Shown in pieces: positions 38,085 to 47,821 of a DNA stretch of 64,000 bases (its first letter is position 1; every line of letters starts with the position of its first letter). This stretch comes from Acidobacteriota bacterium. GTDB lineage: Bacteria; Acidobacteriota; Vicinamibacteria; Vicinamibacterales; 2-12-FULL-66-21. The notes below the pieces were generated by a model. It was given only the letters and a program-made list of their open reading frames with translations. It did no database searches and was not told the origin of the DNA. The position numbers were made by a program, and so were the translations under genes. The stretch is from NCBI GenBank assembly GCA_016184105.1, contig JACPDI010000065.1:1-64000 (forward strand). The letters are read 5' to 3'.

Positions 38085-40574
38085 TTACTCGTAACGCAAC
38101 GCCCACATCGGCTCGACCCGCGACGCACGATGCGCGGGCACGAACCCTGCCACGAGCGCAATGATCCCGAGCACCGCCGCAGCCCCCACGAACACCACGG
38201 GGTCGCGTCCCTTGAGCTGATACAGCTGCGACTCGGCCATCGGGCCCAGCCACAACGCGCCGGTCAGGCCGATGGCGCCGCCGACAAGCGTCATCAGCGC
38301 AACCTGGCGCAGCACCATGCCGCGCACGCGCGCGGGCGCGGCGCCGAGCGCCATGCGCAGACCGATCTCGCGCGTGCGCTGCGCCACCGTGTAGGCCAGG
38401 ACGCCATAGAGCCCCACGGCAGCCAGAAGTGTCGCCAGGCACGCGAACGCGGTGGACAGCGTGGTGATGAGCCGATCGAGAAATACGTTGTCCCTCACCT
38501 GCTGCGGCATCGTCCGCAGGTTTTCGACGGGCAGATTCGGATCGAGCTCGGCGACGACCTTCGGGATGTGTGCGAGGAACTCCTCGGGATCGAGTGACGT
38601 CCTCACGTAGAACGCGAGCTGGCCGATCGAATCGTCCTGGCGGTACGGCGAGAAGAACAGCGGCGGGATGTCTCCCTTCACTTCGCTGTACTTCGCGTTC
38701 TGGACGAGCCCGATGATTTCCGTGTCGAGCGCTGAATTACGGCGGCCGATGCGCTTGCCGACCGCCTCGCGTCCGAGGTTGAACTTCTTCGCGAACGCCT
38801 CGTTGACAATCGCGACCTTCGGCCCCTTGAGCGCGTCGGCCCGGGTGAACTCACGGCCCAGAAGGAGCGGGATGCCCATCGTGCGGAAGTAGTCCGGGCC
38901 GATCTCGTTGAAGCGCGAGTTGGTGTCCGTGTCGGGTCCGGCCTTGAAGCCCTGGACTGACACGTCGCTCCCCCAGTTGCTGCCGGCAAGCGCGGGGACG
39001 AGCGAGCTGGAAACCGCCGTGACACCGGGCACGGCGGCCAGCCGTTCCTCGAGCCGCTCGAAGAGGATCTTCGAGCGCTCCGGCGTGTAGCCGTTCAACT
39101 CCGGCGAGACGCCAAACGTGACGAGATTGTCGATCGTGATGCCCAGCTCCGTCCGGCTCACGTTGACGAGGCTCCTGGTGAACAATCCGGCGCCGACGAG
39201 CAGCGCCATCGAGAGCGCGATCTGCGTCGTCGCGAGCGACGTCCGGAAGCGCGCCGCGCCCCGCGCGCCGGAAGGCTGTCCGGTCTGGCCCTTGAGGACC
39301 GAGAGCAGATCGTGGCGGGTGGCGTGGAGCGCGGGAAAGAGTCCAAAAAGCACCCCGGTGCCGATCGTGACGGCCGCCGCGAAGAGCAGAACGGTCGTAT
39401 CGATGCGGAACTGGAGCGCGGTCGCGGCCTCGGCCGGCAGGAGCGACGCGATCAAGTCCAGCGTCCAGCGCGCGACGACAAGGCCGGCTGCGCCCCCGAG
39501 GATCGCCAGCAGCACCGATTCGGTCATCAGCTGAGCGGCCAGATGCCGGCGGCTCGCGCCGATCGAGAGCCGCACCGCCATCTCCCCGGCGCGCGCCGCG
39601 GAACGCGCCAGCAGCAGATTCGCGATGTTCGCGCAGGCGATCAGCAGCACCAGCGCCGTGACCCCGAGCAGCATCGTGAGCGGCGCCCTGGCCTCGCGGC
39701 CGACCGAGCTCTGGCCCCGCGCGCCTTCTTCCACGCGGACCTGCCTGGCGCGGAAGCGCTCCATCGTCTGGTCGCTCATGCCGCGCTGCAGCGGCGCTTC
39801 AACGTCGTTGATGATCGCGCGGTAGTGCGTGTTCAGCGCGGCGCGCGCCTGTTCGATCGAGACGCCCGGCCGCAGGCGCGCGAACAGGTATGCCCAGTAC
39901 GTGTTGCGGCGATGGAACCCGTTGAACCCCGGGGTCATCAGGCCGCGCATCGTGATCGGGACGTACACCTGCGGGCGCGTGCCGATCGTCGTGCCCTCGA
40001 AGCCCTGCGGGGTCACGCCGACAATCGTCATGCTCTGGCCGTTGATCACCATCTGCTCGCCGAGCACCCCGGGATTCCCCGCGAAGCGTGTCTGCCAGTA
40101 GCCATAGCCGAGGACGACGACAGGCGACTGGCCGAGGGTGCGATCGTCCTGCGAGTTGATCAGCCGGCCGAGCGCGGGGCGGACGCCGAGGACCTGGAAG
40201 TAGCTGCCGGAGACCAGCATGCCCTCACCGCTCAGCGTCTGGCCTCGCGACGCGAGATTCGCGCCGAACGCCCGGTGCGCCGCAATGTTGGTGAAGACGG
40301 TCTGCGCATTCTGCAGGTCCCGGAACATCGGATAGCTGAAGACGACATCGCAGTTGCCCGCGTTGTTGCACGACTGCGAGCCCGGCTTCGGCCCGGGCGC
40401 CTCGAGGTTCACGAGACGATAGGGCTCCGGCACGGGGAGCGGCCGGAGCAGCATCTCGTTGAACAGCGAGAAGATCGCCGCCGTGGCTCCGATGCCGAGG
40501 GCCAGCGAGACGATGGCGACGATCGTCACGAAGGGGGTCTTCCACAGCCGGCGGAACGCGAGCTTCAGGTGCAT
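38085..40574 (-). CDS. ADOP-type FtsX/MacB-like ABC permease
   Basis: An 829-residue permease of the acidobacterial duplicated-orphan-permease type: N-terminal MHLKLAFRRLWKTPF, a first transmembrane helix (about 17-37), a large periplasmic MacB-like core, a central three-helix block (LTMLLGVTALVLLIACANIANLLLARS), a second core, and a final three-helix block with RTREIGLRMALGAAPARVRGMVLRQ. The ATPase is not encoded next to it. Likely part of a tripartite export or stress system; substrate unknown. Confidence 0.9.
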   Translation of the reverse strand: MHLKLAFRRLWKTPFVTIVAIVSLALGIGATAAIFSLFNEMLLRPLPVPEPYRLVNLEAPGPKPGSQSCNNAGNCDVVFSYPMFRDLQNAQTVFTNIAAHRAFGANLASRGQTLSGEGMLVSGSYFQVLGVRPALGRLINSQDDRTLGQSPVVVLGYGYWQTRFAGNPGVLGEQMVINGQSMTIVGVTPQGFEGTTIGTRPQVYVPITMRGLMTPGFNGFHRRNTYWAYLFARLRPGVSIEQARAALNTHYRAIINDVEAPLQRGMSDQTMERFRARQVRVEEGARGQSSVGREARAPLTMLLGVTALVLLIACANIANLLLARSAARAGEMAVRLSIGASRRHLAAQLMTESVLLAILGGAAGLVVARWTLDLIASLLPAEAATALQFRIDTTVLLFAAAVTIGTGVLFGLFPALHATRHDLLSVLKGQTGQPSGARGAARFRTSLATTQIALSMALLVGAGLFTRSLVNVSRTELGITIDNLVTFGVSPELNGYTPERSKILFERLEERLAAVPGVTAVSSSLVPALAGSNWGSDVSVQGFKAGPDTDTNSRFNEIGPDYFRTMGIPLLLGREFTRADALKGPKVAIVNEAFAKKFNLGREAVGKRIGRRNSALDTEIIGLVQNAKYSEVKGDIPPLFFSPYRQDDSIGQLAFYVRTSLDPEEFLAHIPKVVAELDPNLPVENLRTMPQQVRDNVFLDRLITTLSTAFACLATLLAAVGLYGVLAYTVAQRTREIGLRMALGAAPARVRGMVLRQVALMTLVGGAIGLTGALWLGPMAESQLYQLKGRDPVVFVGAAAVLGIIALVAGFVPAHRASRVEPMWALRYE

Positions 40575-40616
40575 GTCACTGCGATCTGACGAAGGAAGCC
40601 GTCCGGAAGTTGCCTC

Positions 40617-41981
40617 CTATTTCAGGCGGATGCGACGAATGACCGCATCAGGGACGCCCGGCACGAGGTAGTACAGCTCGCCGCCCAGCAGATCGAGCGG
40701 AACCGAACCGTTGGCGTTGACGCGGTCCAGGAGTTCGGAACTCGTCACGGTGATGCCGGTGCGGCTGAAACGGAGCTGTCGCACCGAGGTCCCTCCACCC
40801 GCCTCGTGTTGAGCGCCGGCGATGGTGCCTCGATGGAAGCGGATGCGGGCGAAACCGCCGAGCTCGGTCCCGTTCACCGGGACGACCCGCGCCGTGGAGC
40901 GGGACGCGAGGTCGATTCGCACCAACCGATCCTCATAGGCGACATAGACGGCGCGTCCCTGGTCGGCGGCCGCGAGGCTCGTGACCCGACCCGGGGGCAG
41001 ATCCAGGGCGCGCGCGAGCGAATCGCCTTTCCTGGACGAACGCAGGAGCCGCGGCCCCTCGGCATCGAGCACGAGCACGCCGTGCGGGTAGGTGACGGCC
41101 ACGTCCACGAAGCGGGTGGGGCCGAGGTCCGGCGGCGGCGCGAGCACGCGAAGCACCCGGCCGGAGATCAGCTGCACCTTGTGCAGTTCGGACCGCGGGT
41201 CGTCCGGCGAGGCGCTGACGACCCAGAGATCGCCGCTGCGGCGATCGATCGCGAGAGCCCGCACGCCGAGGAACCGCGCGGCATCGCCCGACAACGTCGC
41301 CGCACGGTTGCTGCCCTCGGCCACGACGGTGAGCTTTCGCTCGGGAAAGTTGCCGATCACGAAGCGGCGGGACACCGCATCGTACGCGAGGCCGCCCGGC
41401 GCGAGCCGTGGTGCGGCAAACCGCGCGACTTCCTCGACGCGTGCGATCGCCGTCGCGCTCGCAGCCACGGGAGAAACCGTCGCCGCGGGAGAGGCGGGCT
41501 CGGCCGGAGGGACGGTCACGGCGGGAGCGGGAGACGGCGTTTCCTTCCGTGGACGCGCGGATGGCGCGCCGGGTGGGCCGGGCGCCGGCGTGTTCTCCAG
41601 GCCGCGGATCGCGGCCTCCGCCTCGGGCCATGCGGGCAGCGCGCGCACGCGCCGGAAATCGTCGTCTGCCGAGATGTCGTGCGCGACCCCGAGTTCGGTG
41701 GCGAGACGCTGCAGCGTGACGAGCGCGTCGTGCGGGCGGCCGCTGACGCTCTGCGCTCGCGCCAGCAGCAGCCACAGATCCGGATCGCGGCGACCCCGCG
41801 TCTGCACGGCACGCCAGGCAAGGTCGTGAAACGTTTCCTCGTCGGCGCGCGCGTGCGCCTGGAGCGCGAGGTCGCGGCACGCCTGCCACTCGCGGCAGTC
41901 GGGACGCGCCGGCTGGATGGATGGGGCTGCGCCGATCGTCAGAAGCGCGGTGACGAAGATGACAGGGAGCAGGGAATGCAC
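40617..41981 (-). CDS. Secreted TPR plus beta-propeller-like protein
   Basis: A 454-residue protein with signal peptide (SLLPVIFVTALLTIGAAPS), a helical TPR-like part (about 30-115, CRDLALQAHARADEETFHDLAWRAV), a Pro/Ala-rich linker and a C-terminal NHL/SMP-30-like propeller (about 190-450: LAYDAVSRRFVIGNFPERKLTVV, DRRSGDLWVVSAS, AVTYPHGVLVLDAEG, AVYVAYEDRLVRIDL). Similar propellers carry lactonase activity, but catalytic residues could not be assigned. Confidence 0.6.
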   Translation of the reverse strand: MHSLLPVIFVTALLTIGAAPSIQPARPDCREWQACRDLALQAHARADEETFHDLAWRAVQTRGRRDPDLWLLLARAQSVSGRPHDALVTLQRLATELGVAHDISADDDFRRVRALPAWPEAEAAIRGLENTPAPGPPGAPSARPRKETPSPAPAVTVPPAEPASPAATVSPVAASATAIARVEEVARFAAPRLAPGGLAYDAVSRRFVIGNFPERKLTVVAEGSNRAATLSGDAARFLGVRALAIDRRSGDLWVVSASPDDPRSELHKVQLISGRVLRVLAPPPDLGPTRFVDVAVTYPHGVLVLDAEGPRLLRSSRKGDSLARALDLPPGRVTSLAAADQGRAVYVAYEDRLVRIDLASRSTARVVPVNGTELGGFARIRFHRGTIAGAQHEAGGGTSVRQLRFSRTGITVTSSELLDRVNANGSVPLDLLGGELYYLVPGVPDAVIRRIRLK

Positions 41982-42014
41982 GCGGCGCCGGGCATCAATC
42001 TTACCCGAAGGGCC

Positions 42015-42023
42015 TGATATGAT
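42015..42023 (+). promoter_or_regulatory. Candidate extended -10 (TGaTATGAT) of carbonic anhydrase
   Basis: TGaTATGAT ends 8 bases before the GTG start at 42032; a nearly leaderless transcript is expected. Confidence 0.5.
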
Positions 42024-42031
42024 CCCGCGTC

Positions 42032-42685
42032 GTGCAGTCGTTACCCCATCTCTTCGAGAACAACCGCCAGTGGGCGTCGAAGCAGCGGTTCGGCCAGCCG
42101 GAGTTTTTCGCCAGGCTGGCCCAGCAGCAGGCGCCCGACTACCTCTGGATCGGCTGCTCGGACAGCCGTGTCCCGGCGAACGAGATTGTCGGCCTCATGC
42201 CGGGCGAGCTGTTCGTGCATCGCAACGTCGCCAACCTGGTGGTGCACACGGACCTGAACTGCCTGTCCGTGCTGCAGTACGCGGTAGAGGTGCTCGAGGT
42301 CAGCCACGTGATCGTCTGTGGCCACTACGGCTGCGGGGGCGTGGGGGCGGCGTTGTCCGGCGCGCGGCTGGGGTTGATCGACAACTGGCTTCGACACGTG
42401 CGGGAGGTGCAGGAGCGCCACCGCGCGCGGATCGCCGCGGCGCCCGCGTGGGCGCGCGCGGACCGGCTCTGCGAGTTGAACGTGATCGAGCAGGTCCGCC
42501 ATGTCGGCGAGACGACCGTCGTGCAGGACGCGTGGCACCGCGGCCAGCGCCTCCACGTACACGGCTGGATCTACGCCCTGCAGGACGGCCTGTTGCGCGA
42601 TCTGCAGGTGTCGGCCTCCAGCCCGGCCGAACTTGCCGCCGCCTACGAGGAGGCCATCGAGCATTTCGGTGCGGAGCGACGGTGA
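42032..42685 (+). CDS. can: Beta-class carbonic anhydrase
   Basis: A 217-residue enzyme interconverting CO2 and bicarbonate, the substrate of the acyl-CoA carboxylase encoded elsewhere in the window. Zinc ligands: Cys and Asp in IGCSDSRVPANEI, His and Cys in VCGHYGCGGV; also GELFVHRNVANLV. The size and motifs match the Can/YadF clade. Its stop overlaps the start of the GNAT gene. Confidence 0.93.
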   Translation: MQSLPHLFENNRQWASKQRFGQPEFFARLAQQQAPDYLWIGCSDSRVPANEIVGLMPGELFVHRNVANLVVHTDLNCLSVLQYAVEVLEVSHVIVCGHYGCGGVGAALSGARLGLIDNWLRHVREVQERHRARIAAAPAWARADRLCELNVIEQVRHVGETTVVQDAWHRGQRLHVHGWIYALQDGLLRDLQVSASSPAELAAAYEEAIEHFGAERR

Positions 42686-43212
42686 CCGCCTCGATCGAGA
42701 CCGATCGGCTGCTGCTGCGGCGCCCCGCCGCGTCGGACGTGGCGGCGATGTTCGAGCGTTACGCGTCCGATCCCGACGCGACGCGATATCTCGGATGGCC
42801 GCGACATCGCTCGCTTGAGGACACGCGGGCCTTTCTGGCCTTCAGCGACGCCGAGTGGGCGCGGTGGCCCGCCGGGCCCTACGTCATTGTCGATCGCGGC
42901 ACGTCACGGCTTCTCGGCGGCACGGGGCTCGCGTTCGAGCGCGCCGACCGCGCGATGACCGGTTACGTGCTGGCGAAAGACGCGTGGGGACGCGGCTACG
43001 CCACCGAAGCGCTGCGCGCGATGGTGGGTCTCGCGCGCGACCTCGGCGTCACGCGGCTGTACGCGCTCTGTCACACGGCGCACCGGCCGTCGTGGCACGT
43101 GCTCGAGAAATGCGGCTTCGCACGCGAAGCGGCGCGGCCGGGGGCGCACGAGTTTCCCAATCTTGCGTCCGGCGATCCGCAGGACGTCTTCTGCTACGCG
43201 AGAGCCTTGTGA
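42682..43212 (+). CDS. GNAT-family N-acetyltransferase (RimJ/RimL-like)
   Basis: A 176-residue GNAT protein: IETDRLLLRRPAASDVAAMF at the start, MTGYVLAKDAWGRGYATEAL (acetyl-CoA loop), and RLYALCHTAHRPSWHVLEKCGF. This is the RimJ/RimL-like shape acetylating proteins or small amines. GTG 42682 overlaps the carbonic anhydrase stop, and its own stop overlaps the M28 gene start. Confidence 0.9.
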   Translation: MTASIETDRLLLRRPAASDVAAMFERYASDPDATRYLGWPRHRSLEDTRAFLAFSDAEWARWPAGPYVIVDRGTSRLLGGTGLAFERADRAMTGYVLAKDAWGRGYATEALRAMVGLARDLGVTRLYALCHTAHRPSWHVLEKCGFAREAARPGAHEFPNLASGDPQDVFCYARAL

Positions 43213-44195
43213 TGAACAGCCGGCTGCTGTGCGCCGCGGCCATGTCGCTGTCGCTGGCCGCTGCGCCGGGGATCGACGCCACCGCGCTCCTGCGGGATCT
43301 CGAGCTGCTGGCAAGCGACGAGATGGAAGGGCGCAGGCCCGGCACTGCCGGCCACGACCGCGCGCGCGCCTACATCGTCCGCCGGTTCGGCGAGTCCGGC
43401 CTCGAGCCCGTGGGCGGCGCCTACGAGCAGGCGTTCACGTTCGCGGCACGACCCGGGGGGACGCCGGCGCGCCAGCGCGGAACGAACGTCATCGGCGTGG
43501 TGCGCGGACGCATTCGTCCCGGTCTCGCTTTCGTGGTCACCGCGCACTACGACCACCTCGGCGTGCGCAACGGCGTGGTGTTCAACGGCGCGAACGACAA
43601 CGCCTCGGGTACCGCGGCGCTCTTCGCGCTGGCGTCCTCTCTGACAGCACACCCGCCGGCGCACACGTTCATCTTCGCCGCGCTCGACGCGGAAGAGGCC
43701 GGCCTGGCCGGGGCGCGCGCCCTCCTCGACGCGCCGCCCGTCAGCCGGGACGCGATCGTGGCCAACGTGAACCTCGACATGATCGCGCGCGATCCCGGGA
43801 ACACGCTCTACGCGGCGGGCACCTTCCACCATCCGCACCTCAAGCCAGCTCTCCAGCGCGTGGCGCGCCGCGCCGCGGTGCGGTTGGTTTTCGGGCACGA
43901 CGGTCCGGGCGCTCCGCGCGTCGAGGATTGGACCCGCGGGTCGGACCACTACGCGTTCCACCAGCTCGGCATCCCCTTCGTGTACTTCGGGGTCGAGGAC
44001 GTGGCCCACCACCACAAGGCCAGCGATGATTTCGGTACGATCTCGCGCGAGTTCTACGCGAACGCGGTGGAGACGATCGCGGCGGCACTCGAGGAGCTGG
44101 ATCGCCCCGCCGCCGGGATCCCGTTGAATTCTTCATCACGCATCGATTCGGCGCACGCGCGTTCGCCGAAGGAGCGGCAGTCGAAGCGGCCGTAG
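43212..44195 (+). CDS. Secreted M28-family zinc aminopeptidase
   Basis: A 327-residue peptidase with a short signal (LLCAAAMSLSLAAAPG). Dinuclear zinc ligands: FVVTAHYDHLG (His, Asp), GANDNASGTAAL (Asp), FAALDAEEAGLAGA (catalytic Glu-Glu), NVNLDMIARD (Asp), and the late FGVEDVAHHHKASDD (His). Cleaves N-terminal residues from peptides in the periplasm or outside. About 40 C-terminal residues are outside the domain. Confidence 0.93.
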   Translation: MNSRLLCAAAMSLSLAAAPGIDATALLRDLELLASDEMEGRRPGTAGHDRARAYIVRRFGESGLEPVGGAYEQAFTFAARPGGTPARQRGTNVIGVVRGRIRPGLAFVVTAHYDHLGVRNGVVFNGANDNASGTAALFALASSLTAHPPAHTFIFAALDAEEAGLAGARALLDAPPVSRDAIVANVNLDMIARDPGNTLYAAGTFHHPHLKPALQRVARRAAVRLVFGHDGPGAPRVEDWTRGSDHYAFHQLGIPFVYFGVEDVAHHHKASDDFGTISREFYANAVETIAAALEELDRPAAGIPLNSSSRIDSAHARSPKERQSKRP

Positions 44196-44380
44196 ACGGA
44201 ATCCCGTCGAGTCGCGCAAGAAATTTCTGCGGTCGCTTGCGGGAATCCGTAACAAAACCGGGGCTTTTTTCAGCGGACGTGCCGCGGCGCGCGCGGCGGC
44301 GGCGCGGTACGGGGTTCGCTTGATACTGCGCGGGGAGCACACCTTCACTTCGCTCCCTTTTCATGCAGGAGCGACCTCAT

Positions 44381-45346
44381 ATGCACTCACCCCGCTATTT
44401 CACGAGAGCGGCGCTGGCGATGGCGATGCTGATCGCACTCGTCGGCGTGATCGGGGCGGCCCGCGCGACCGCCGCGAAGAAGCCGGCAGCGCCGGCGGCC
44501 AAGGCTCTCAAGGCGGCCGTTGCCCAGAGCCCCGAGGACTTCGTCGGAGAGGAAACCTGTCTGACGTGTCACGAGGGGAAGGAATACACCGGCACCGCTC
44601 ACGGCCTGAGGACGAACGCCAAGACCCCCGCGGCCAACCACGGCTGCGAGAGCTGCCACGGCGCCGGCAAGGCGCACGTGGAAGGCGAAGGCGACAAGAC
44701 CAAGATCATCCGCCCGCAGGCGCTCAGCGCGAGCGAAGCGAGCGAGACCTGCACGACCTGCCACACGAAGACGACGCACGCCCTGTGGGCCGGCAGCCAG
44801 CACGATCAGCGCAACGTCGGCTGCCTGACCTGCCACAGCGTGCACGCGTCGAAGGGGCCGTCGCAGATCAAGGCCGCCAGCGAGCAGGAGCTGTGCGCGA
44901 GCTGCCATCGTAACGTCGTGAACAAGATGAACCGGGCGAGCCACATGCCGGTTCGCGAAGGCAAGCTGTCCTGCTCGTCGTGCCACAACCCGCACGGCAC
45001 CGCCAACATGCGGCTGCTCAAGACGGGCACCACGGTCAACGAGAGCTGCACGAGCTGCCACGCCGAGAAGCGCGGGCCGACGCTGTGGGAGCACGCCCCG
45101 GTTGCGGACGGCTGTGTCAACTGCCACGATCCGCACGGGTCGAACAACGACCGGATGCTCTCGGCGAAGATGCCGTTCCTCTGCCAGCGCTGCCACGTGA
45201 CCGCGCGGCATCCTCCCACGGTGTACGAAGGCTACCTGCTGAAGAACTCCACGAACGCCAACAAGATCTTCGGGCGGTCGTGCGTGTCCTGCCACCAGCT
45301 CGTCCACGGCTCGAACGCGCCGTCGGGCAAAGCGTTCCTGCGCTAG
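44381..45346 (+). CDS. Decaheme c-type cytochrome (DmsE/MtrA-like)
   Basis: A 321-residue periplasmic cytochrome with signal peptide and ten CxxCH heme motifs (CLTCH, CESCH, CTTCH, CLTCH, CASCH, CSSCH, CTSCH, CVNCH, CQRCH, CVSCH). The size and heme number match MtrA/DmsE proteins that carry electrons across the periplasm into an outer-membrane porin. The ATG at 44381 has GGAG 9-10 bases upstream; the earlier ATG 44363 lacks this. The porin gene follows by 11 bases, strongly suggesting a functional pair. Confidence 0.93.
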   Translation: MHSPRYFTRAALAMAMLIALVGVIGAARATAAKKPAAPAAKALKAAVAQSPEDFVGEETCLTCHEGKEYTGTAHGLRTNAKTPAANHGCESCHGAGKAHVEGEGDKTKIIRPQALSASEASETCTTCHTKTTHALWAGSQHDQRNVGCLTCHSVHASKGPSQIKAASEQELCASCHRNVVNKMNRASHMPVREGKLSCSSCHNPHGTANMRLLKTGTTVNESCTSCHAEKRGPTLWEHAPVADGCVNCHDPHGSNNDRMLSAKMPFLCQRCHVTARHPPTVYEGYLLKNSTNANKIFGRSCVSCHQLVHGSNAPSGKAFLR

Positions 45347-45357
45347 AGGAGGTTTGC

Positions 45358-47664
45358 ATGCGCAACAGATTGACGACAGTGACTGCGGCGCTGTTGCTGG
45401 CCTCCGCGAACCTCGTGTTCGCGCAGCAGCAGGCGCCCACGCCGGCCGACACCACGCCGGCCACCGGTCCGGCGGCGATGCCCTGGACCGGGACGATTGA
45501 CTTCGGGTTCCGCCCCGACATGAGCTCGGGCAACATCGCGCAGTACGAGCGGTTCCGCGATCTGCAGGACGGCGCGTTCACCCGCGTGAGCATCGCGCGT
45601 GAAGGCGACTCGTACCTGTTCAACGCCGGCGCCCGGAACATCGGGTACGACGACCAGGAGTACTTCGCCGACTACCACGGCGGCCGCGCGAAGGTGGCGT
45701 TCTTCTTCGACGGCACGCCGCTCAACTACGGCTACAACAACCCGTCCCCGTGGAGCATCTCGGGCAACACGCTGACGCTCGACACGGCCACCCGCACGGC
45801 CATCCAGAACCGGGCGCCGGGGTACATCGGCGTGCCGATCAGCGCCGCGCAGGTGGCGGCCGGATCCACCTACCAGGGGCTGTCCCGCGTCTTCGAGCTG
45901 ACGTCGAAGCGTGAGACGGCCGGCTTCATGGCGAGCCTCAACGCGACGTCCGACGTCTCGGTGGACTTCGCCTTCCAGACGGCGAAGAAGGACGGCTACC
46001 AGCCGTGGGGCGCCGCGTTCGCATTCAACAACGCCGCGGAGCTTCCGCTGCCGCTCGACAACCGGACGAACGACTTCTCGGCGGGCGTCGAGTGGGCCAG
46101 CCAGCAGGGCATGCTGCGGCTGGCGTGGGGCGCGTCGTGGTTCAACAACGACATCCAGACGCTGGTCTGGGACAACCCGAACCGCGCGACCGATTACAAC
46201 CGCGGCGTGGCGCCGTTCTACGATCCCAGCGGCTACAGCAACGGCAACGGCCCCGGCCGCGGCCAGATGTCGCTGGCGCCGAGCAACAACATGAACGTGA
46301 TCAGCGCGACCGGGATGTACAAGCTCCCGTATCGCAGCACGTTCACCGGCACCTTCGCCTACAGCACGTCGAAGCAGGACGAGGAGCTGATTCCGTGGAC
46401 GATTAACAGCGTGATCAACTCGCCGGCGGTCCTGGCGAACTTCCACGGGCTCCAGTCGCTCGAGCGCCCGACGGCGGAAGCGGAAGTGCGCGGCATCAAC
46501 GCGCAGTTCTCGTTCAACTCGCGCCCGAACCGGTACGTCGGGCTCAACGCGCGGTACCGCTACAACGACCGCGACAACCGGACGCCGGCCTTCGACGCGA
46601 CGGAGTACGTGCGCTTCGACGCGGTGCCGGAGGAGACCGGCGGCGAGATCGAGCCGTACGACATCACGCACAACCAGTTCGATGCGACGGCGACGTTCAA
46701 CCTCGTGCGCTACACCGCGTTCCGCGTGGGCTACGCGCGTGACGCGATGGAGCACAACCACCGCGGCTTCGAAACGCTCACGGACAACACGCTCCGGGTG
46801 TCGGTCGACACGATCGGCAACCAGTACGTGATGGTGCGCGGCCAGTACGAGTTCACCACCCGCAGGGGGGACAGCTTCGGCCTCGAGTTCTTCGAGGACA
46901 GCGGCACGCAGCCGATCGCCCGCCTCTACGACGATGCGGAGCGCGATCGGAACCGCGGCACGGTGCTGTTCGTCTTCACGCCGGTGGCCAAGGTGGACTT
47001 CACCGCGTCGTTCGCCGCCGGCAAGGACGAGTACAACGGCGACAACCACCAGCTGGGGCTGCTGAACAACGACAACACCGCCTTCAACGTCGGCGTCAAC
47101 GTGATGCCGGTGGACAAGGTGGCGCTCGGGTTCAACTACGGGCGGGAGGAGTTCTCCTCGACGCAGATGTCGCGGAACACCAACCCCGCGCCGGATGCCG
47201 GCTGGACCGACCCGAGCCGCAACTGGGCGCTCGACAACGACGAGACCGTCAACAACGTGCAGCTGTATCTCACGCTCGTGAAGGCGATCAAGAACACCGA
47301 CCTGAGCGTGACCTATGACTACATGGACTCGGACAACGCGTTCGTCCACAGCGGGCCGCGCATTGACTACTACCGGTCTATCAACCAGTTCGAGGCGCTG
47401 CCCGAGGTCAGCAACACGTGGAAGCGCCTGACGGCCGACCTGAACTACTTCTTCACGAAGAAGGTCGGCGTCGGCATCGGCTACTGGTACGAGAAGTTCG
47501 ACGTGAACGACTGGGCGGCGGTCGATACCTACGGCCCGGTCAACGCGGTCGGCGCCGCGACGGGCACGCCGCGCGTCGACTACTTGGGTGAACTGACGCT
47601 CGGGTACGGGAGCCGCCCGTACAAGGGCAGCACGGGGTTCTTCCGGATCCTGTACATGTTCTGA
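45358..47664 (+). CDS. MtrB/PioB-family outer-membrane porin partner of the decaheme cytochrome
   Basis: A 768-residue beta-barrel with signal peptide (LLLASANLVFAQ). It shows alternating amphipathic strands and Gly/Tyr/Asn-rich loops throughout, for example IDFGFRPDM at the start and GYGSRPYKGSTGFFRILYMF at the end, where the last residue is Phe as usual for barrels. It wraps the decaheme cytochrome to let electrons cross the outer membrane. AGAGGAGG lies before ATG 45358. No outer-surface cytochrome (MtrC/OmcA) gene is adjacent. A strong terminator follows. Confidence 0.88.
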   Translation: MRNRLTTVTAALLLASANLVFAQQQAPTPADTTPATGPAAMPWTGTIDFGFRPDMSSGNIAQYERFRDLQDGAFTRVSIAREGDSYLFNAGARNIGYDDQEYFADYHGGRAKVAFFFDGTPLNYGYNNPSPWSISGNTLTLDTATRTAIQNRAPGYIGVPISAAQVAAGSTYQGLSRVFELTSKRETAGFMASLNATSDVSVDFAFQTAKKDGYQPWGAAFAFNNAAELPLPLDNRTNDFSAGVEWASQQGMLRLAWGASWFNNDIQTLVWDNPNRATDYNRGVAPFYDPSGYSNGNGPGRGQMSLAPSNNMNVISATGMYKLPYRSTFTGTFAYSTSKQDEELIPWTINSVINSPAVLANFHGLQSLERPTAEAEVRGINAQFSFNSRPNRYVGLNARYRYNDRDNRTPAFDATEYVRFDAVPEETGGEIEPYDITHNQFDATATFNLVRYTAFRVGYARDAMEHNHRGFETLTDNTLRVSVDTIGNQYVMVRGQYEFTTRRGDSFGLEFFEDSGTQPIARLYDDAERDRNRGTVLFVFTPVAKVDFTASFAAGKDEYNGDNHQLGLLNNDNTAFNVGVNVMPVDKVALGFNYGREEFSSTQMSRNTNPAPDAGWTDPSRNWALDNDETVNNVQLYLTLVKAIKNTDLSVTYDYMDSDNAFVHSGPRIDYYRSINQFEALPEVSNTWKRLTADLNYFFTKKVGVGIGYWYEKFDVNDWAAVDTYGPVNAVGAATGTPRVDYLGELTLGYGSRPYKGSTGFFRILYMF

Positions 47665-47717
47665 ACGCTCGCACCCACCGAAGGCGTCCCTCCCCGAAAC
47701 GACGCTTCTCGTGGGAA

Positions 47718-47755
47718 CGGCCGGCCGTCCGCAAGGGCGGCCGGCCGTTTTTTTT
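47718..47755 (+). terminator. Strong intrinsic terminator of the cytochrome/porin operon
   Basis: A 13-bp GC-rich stem (one wobble pair) with GCAA tetraloop, CGGCCGGCCGTCC opposite GGGCGGCCGGCCG, followed by eight T. Confidence 0.92.
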
Positions 47756-47780
47756 GATGCGGGCGGAACCCCCCTTAATC

Positions 47781-47789
47781 TGATACAAC
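47781..47789 (+). promoter_or_regulatory. Weak candidate extended -10 (TGaTACAAC)
   Basis: TG, one base, TACAAC between the terminator and the M14 gene, about 32 bases before its ATG, which has GGAG. Only four of six hexamer positions match TATAAT. Confidence 0.3.
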
Positions 47790-47821
47790 CCTCCCTACAA
47801 CCTTCCCTCGGAGCGCTCCCG

